From assembly GCA_000402835.1 (NCBI GenBank), contig AQRZ01000045.1, positions 220-31,657 on the forward strand: a DNA stretch of 31,438 bases, read 5' to 3'. Positions within the stretch are counted from its first letter, which is position 1. Each line of letters begins with the position of its first letter. The translations under genes were made by a program, and so were the position numbers. The notes under the pieces are model-generated. The model was given only the letters and a program-made list of their open reading frames with translations, did not search any database and had not been told where the DNA came from. The DNA comes from Synergistetes bacterium JGI 0000079-D21 (GTDB taxonomy: Bacteria; Synergistota; Synergistia; Synergistales; 79-D21). Of this stretch, positions 31,261 to 31,438 are shown in pieces.

Positions 31261-31437
31261 CTACAGGATTGGACTGAGGAGTTTTGTCATGCCCAGGAAA
31301 CTTTTCTGCAATAGCGGCAGGCGGTTCCACTCTTCGATTCCCAGGGGGCGGGAAAGGGCAAGGTATCCCTCCTGGATTTCCAGCAGGGCGGCTGTCTCCT
31401 TGTGGCCGTAGAGGACCAGGTTGAGCTCGAAATTCAA
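31261..31437 (-). CDS. cls: Cardiolipin synthase C-terminal fragment (58 codons), continuing off the window
   Basis: In frame from 31437 to the stop at 31261-31263. The first 30 codons repeat the cls sequence found at 28592-28681 (LNFELNLVLYGHKE to YLALSR). The next 28 (PLGIEEWNRL ... KLLSPIL) supply the C-terminus missing from the plus-strand gene and have the usual ending of cardiolipin synthases. In this orientation cls would lie just upstream of niaR, co-directional, with about 60 bases between stop and niaR start. The rest of this copy, if it exists, is outside the window. Confidence 0.85.
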   Translation of the reverse strand: MNFELNLVLYGHKETAALLEIQEGYLALSRPLGIEEWNRLPLLQKSFLGMTKLLSPIL

Positions 31438-31438
31438 C
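31344..31438 (-). repeat. 95-bp inverted repeat, right copy (window end)
   Basis: Reverse complement is identical to 28591-28685. It reaches the last base of the window, so the true length is at least 95 bp. Confidence 0.97.

Noticed and set aside
1..31438. CRISPR array, tRNA, rRNA, insertion sequence or prophage
   Set aside because: No regular short repeats, cloverleaf, transposase, integrase or phage gene was seen; the only sizeable repeat is the 95-bp inverted pair.
28591..31438. Transposon with 95-bp terminal inverted repeats
   Set aside because: The repeats are internal cls coding sequence, there is no transposase inside, and the inner genes continue the cls gene order.

Overview
The window looks like a complete draft contig of about 31.4 kb from a fairly GC-rich (around 60 % by eye) Gram-negative anaerobe that lives on amino acids. 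The mix of kynureninase, carbamate kinase, an ornithine cyclodeaminase-family protein, an Asp/Glu racemase-family protein, LarC, a sodium-coupled NSS transporter and a MacA-like periplasmic adaptor would suit a member of the Synergistota. That placement is an inference from gene content; no rRNA, tRNA or other phylogenetic marker is present.

Layout, left to right. (1) 1-174 is the tail of a [2Fe-2S] oxidoreductase, followed by larC on the minus strand and an AT-rich regulatory gap of about 480 bp. (2) 1907-3500 is an NSS-family transporter with a 32-codon MetS-like partner. (3) 3628-8371 holds a DapB-like reductase lacking the usual catalytic lysine, an Asp/Glu racemase-family protein, a frameshifted DUF606 transporter, a C_GCAxxG_C_C protein, and a MarR-kynureninase pair with a clear promoter and palindromes. 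(4) 8534-12792 is a MacAB/DevBCA-like exporter (ATPase, FtsX permease, adaptor), tail to tail with (5) a minus-strand sulfur operon at 12783-17137: MBL-rhodanese protein, two YeeE/YedE half-transporters and an SLC13-type permease with RCK-C domains. (6) 17322-22150 holds an iron alcohol dehydrogenase, an 88-aa unknown, a YgjP-type metalloprotease, an RpiR regulator with an ornithine cyclodeaminase-family gene, and a frameshifted Nudix gene. (7) 22337-25288 holds a CDF metal exporter, then an overlapping trio of B3/4-domain protein, YbaK-type aminoacyl-tRNA deacylase and SIMPL protein. (8) 25442-28685 holds carbamate kinase, an EEP hydrolase and the body of a cardiolipin synthase. (9) 28683-31438 holds the tail of an aminotransferase and, on the minus strand, a niaR / small membrane protein / SSS symporter operon and the missing tail of the same cardiolipin synthase.

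The most striking structural feature is at the right end. The last 95 bases of the window are an exact inverted copy of 28591-28685 inside cls. The 2.66 kb between them is arranged as if the sequence ran forward into cls, jumped ahead, and came back on the other strand. Inverting the segment would rebuild a normal cls gene followed by the niaR operon. This is either an assembly/amplification fold-back chimera (more likely) or an invertible segment. Two single-base frameshifts elsewhere also point to draft-quality sequence or gene decay.

The most interesting biological lead is the niaR operon. A 3H-domain niacin-responsive repressor overlaps a small two-TM protein gene and an SSS-family symporter gene, behind one promoter whose -10 lies in a palindrome. 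This suggests an SSS-type niacin (or related NAD precursor) uptake system.
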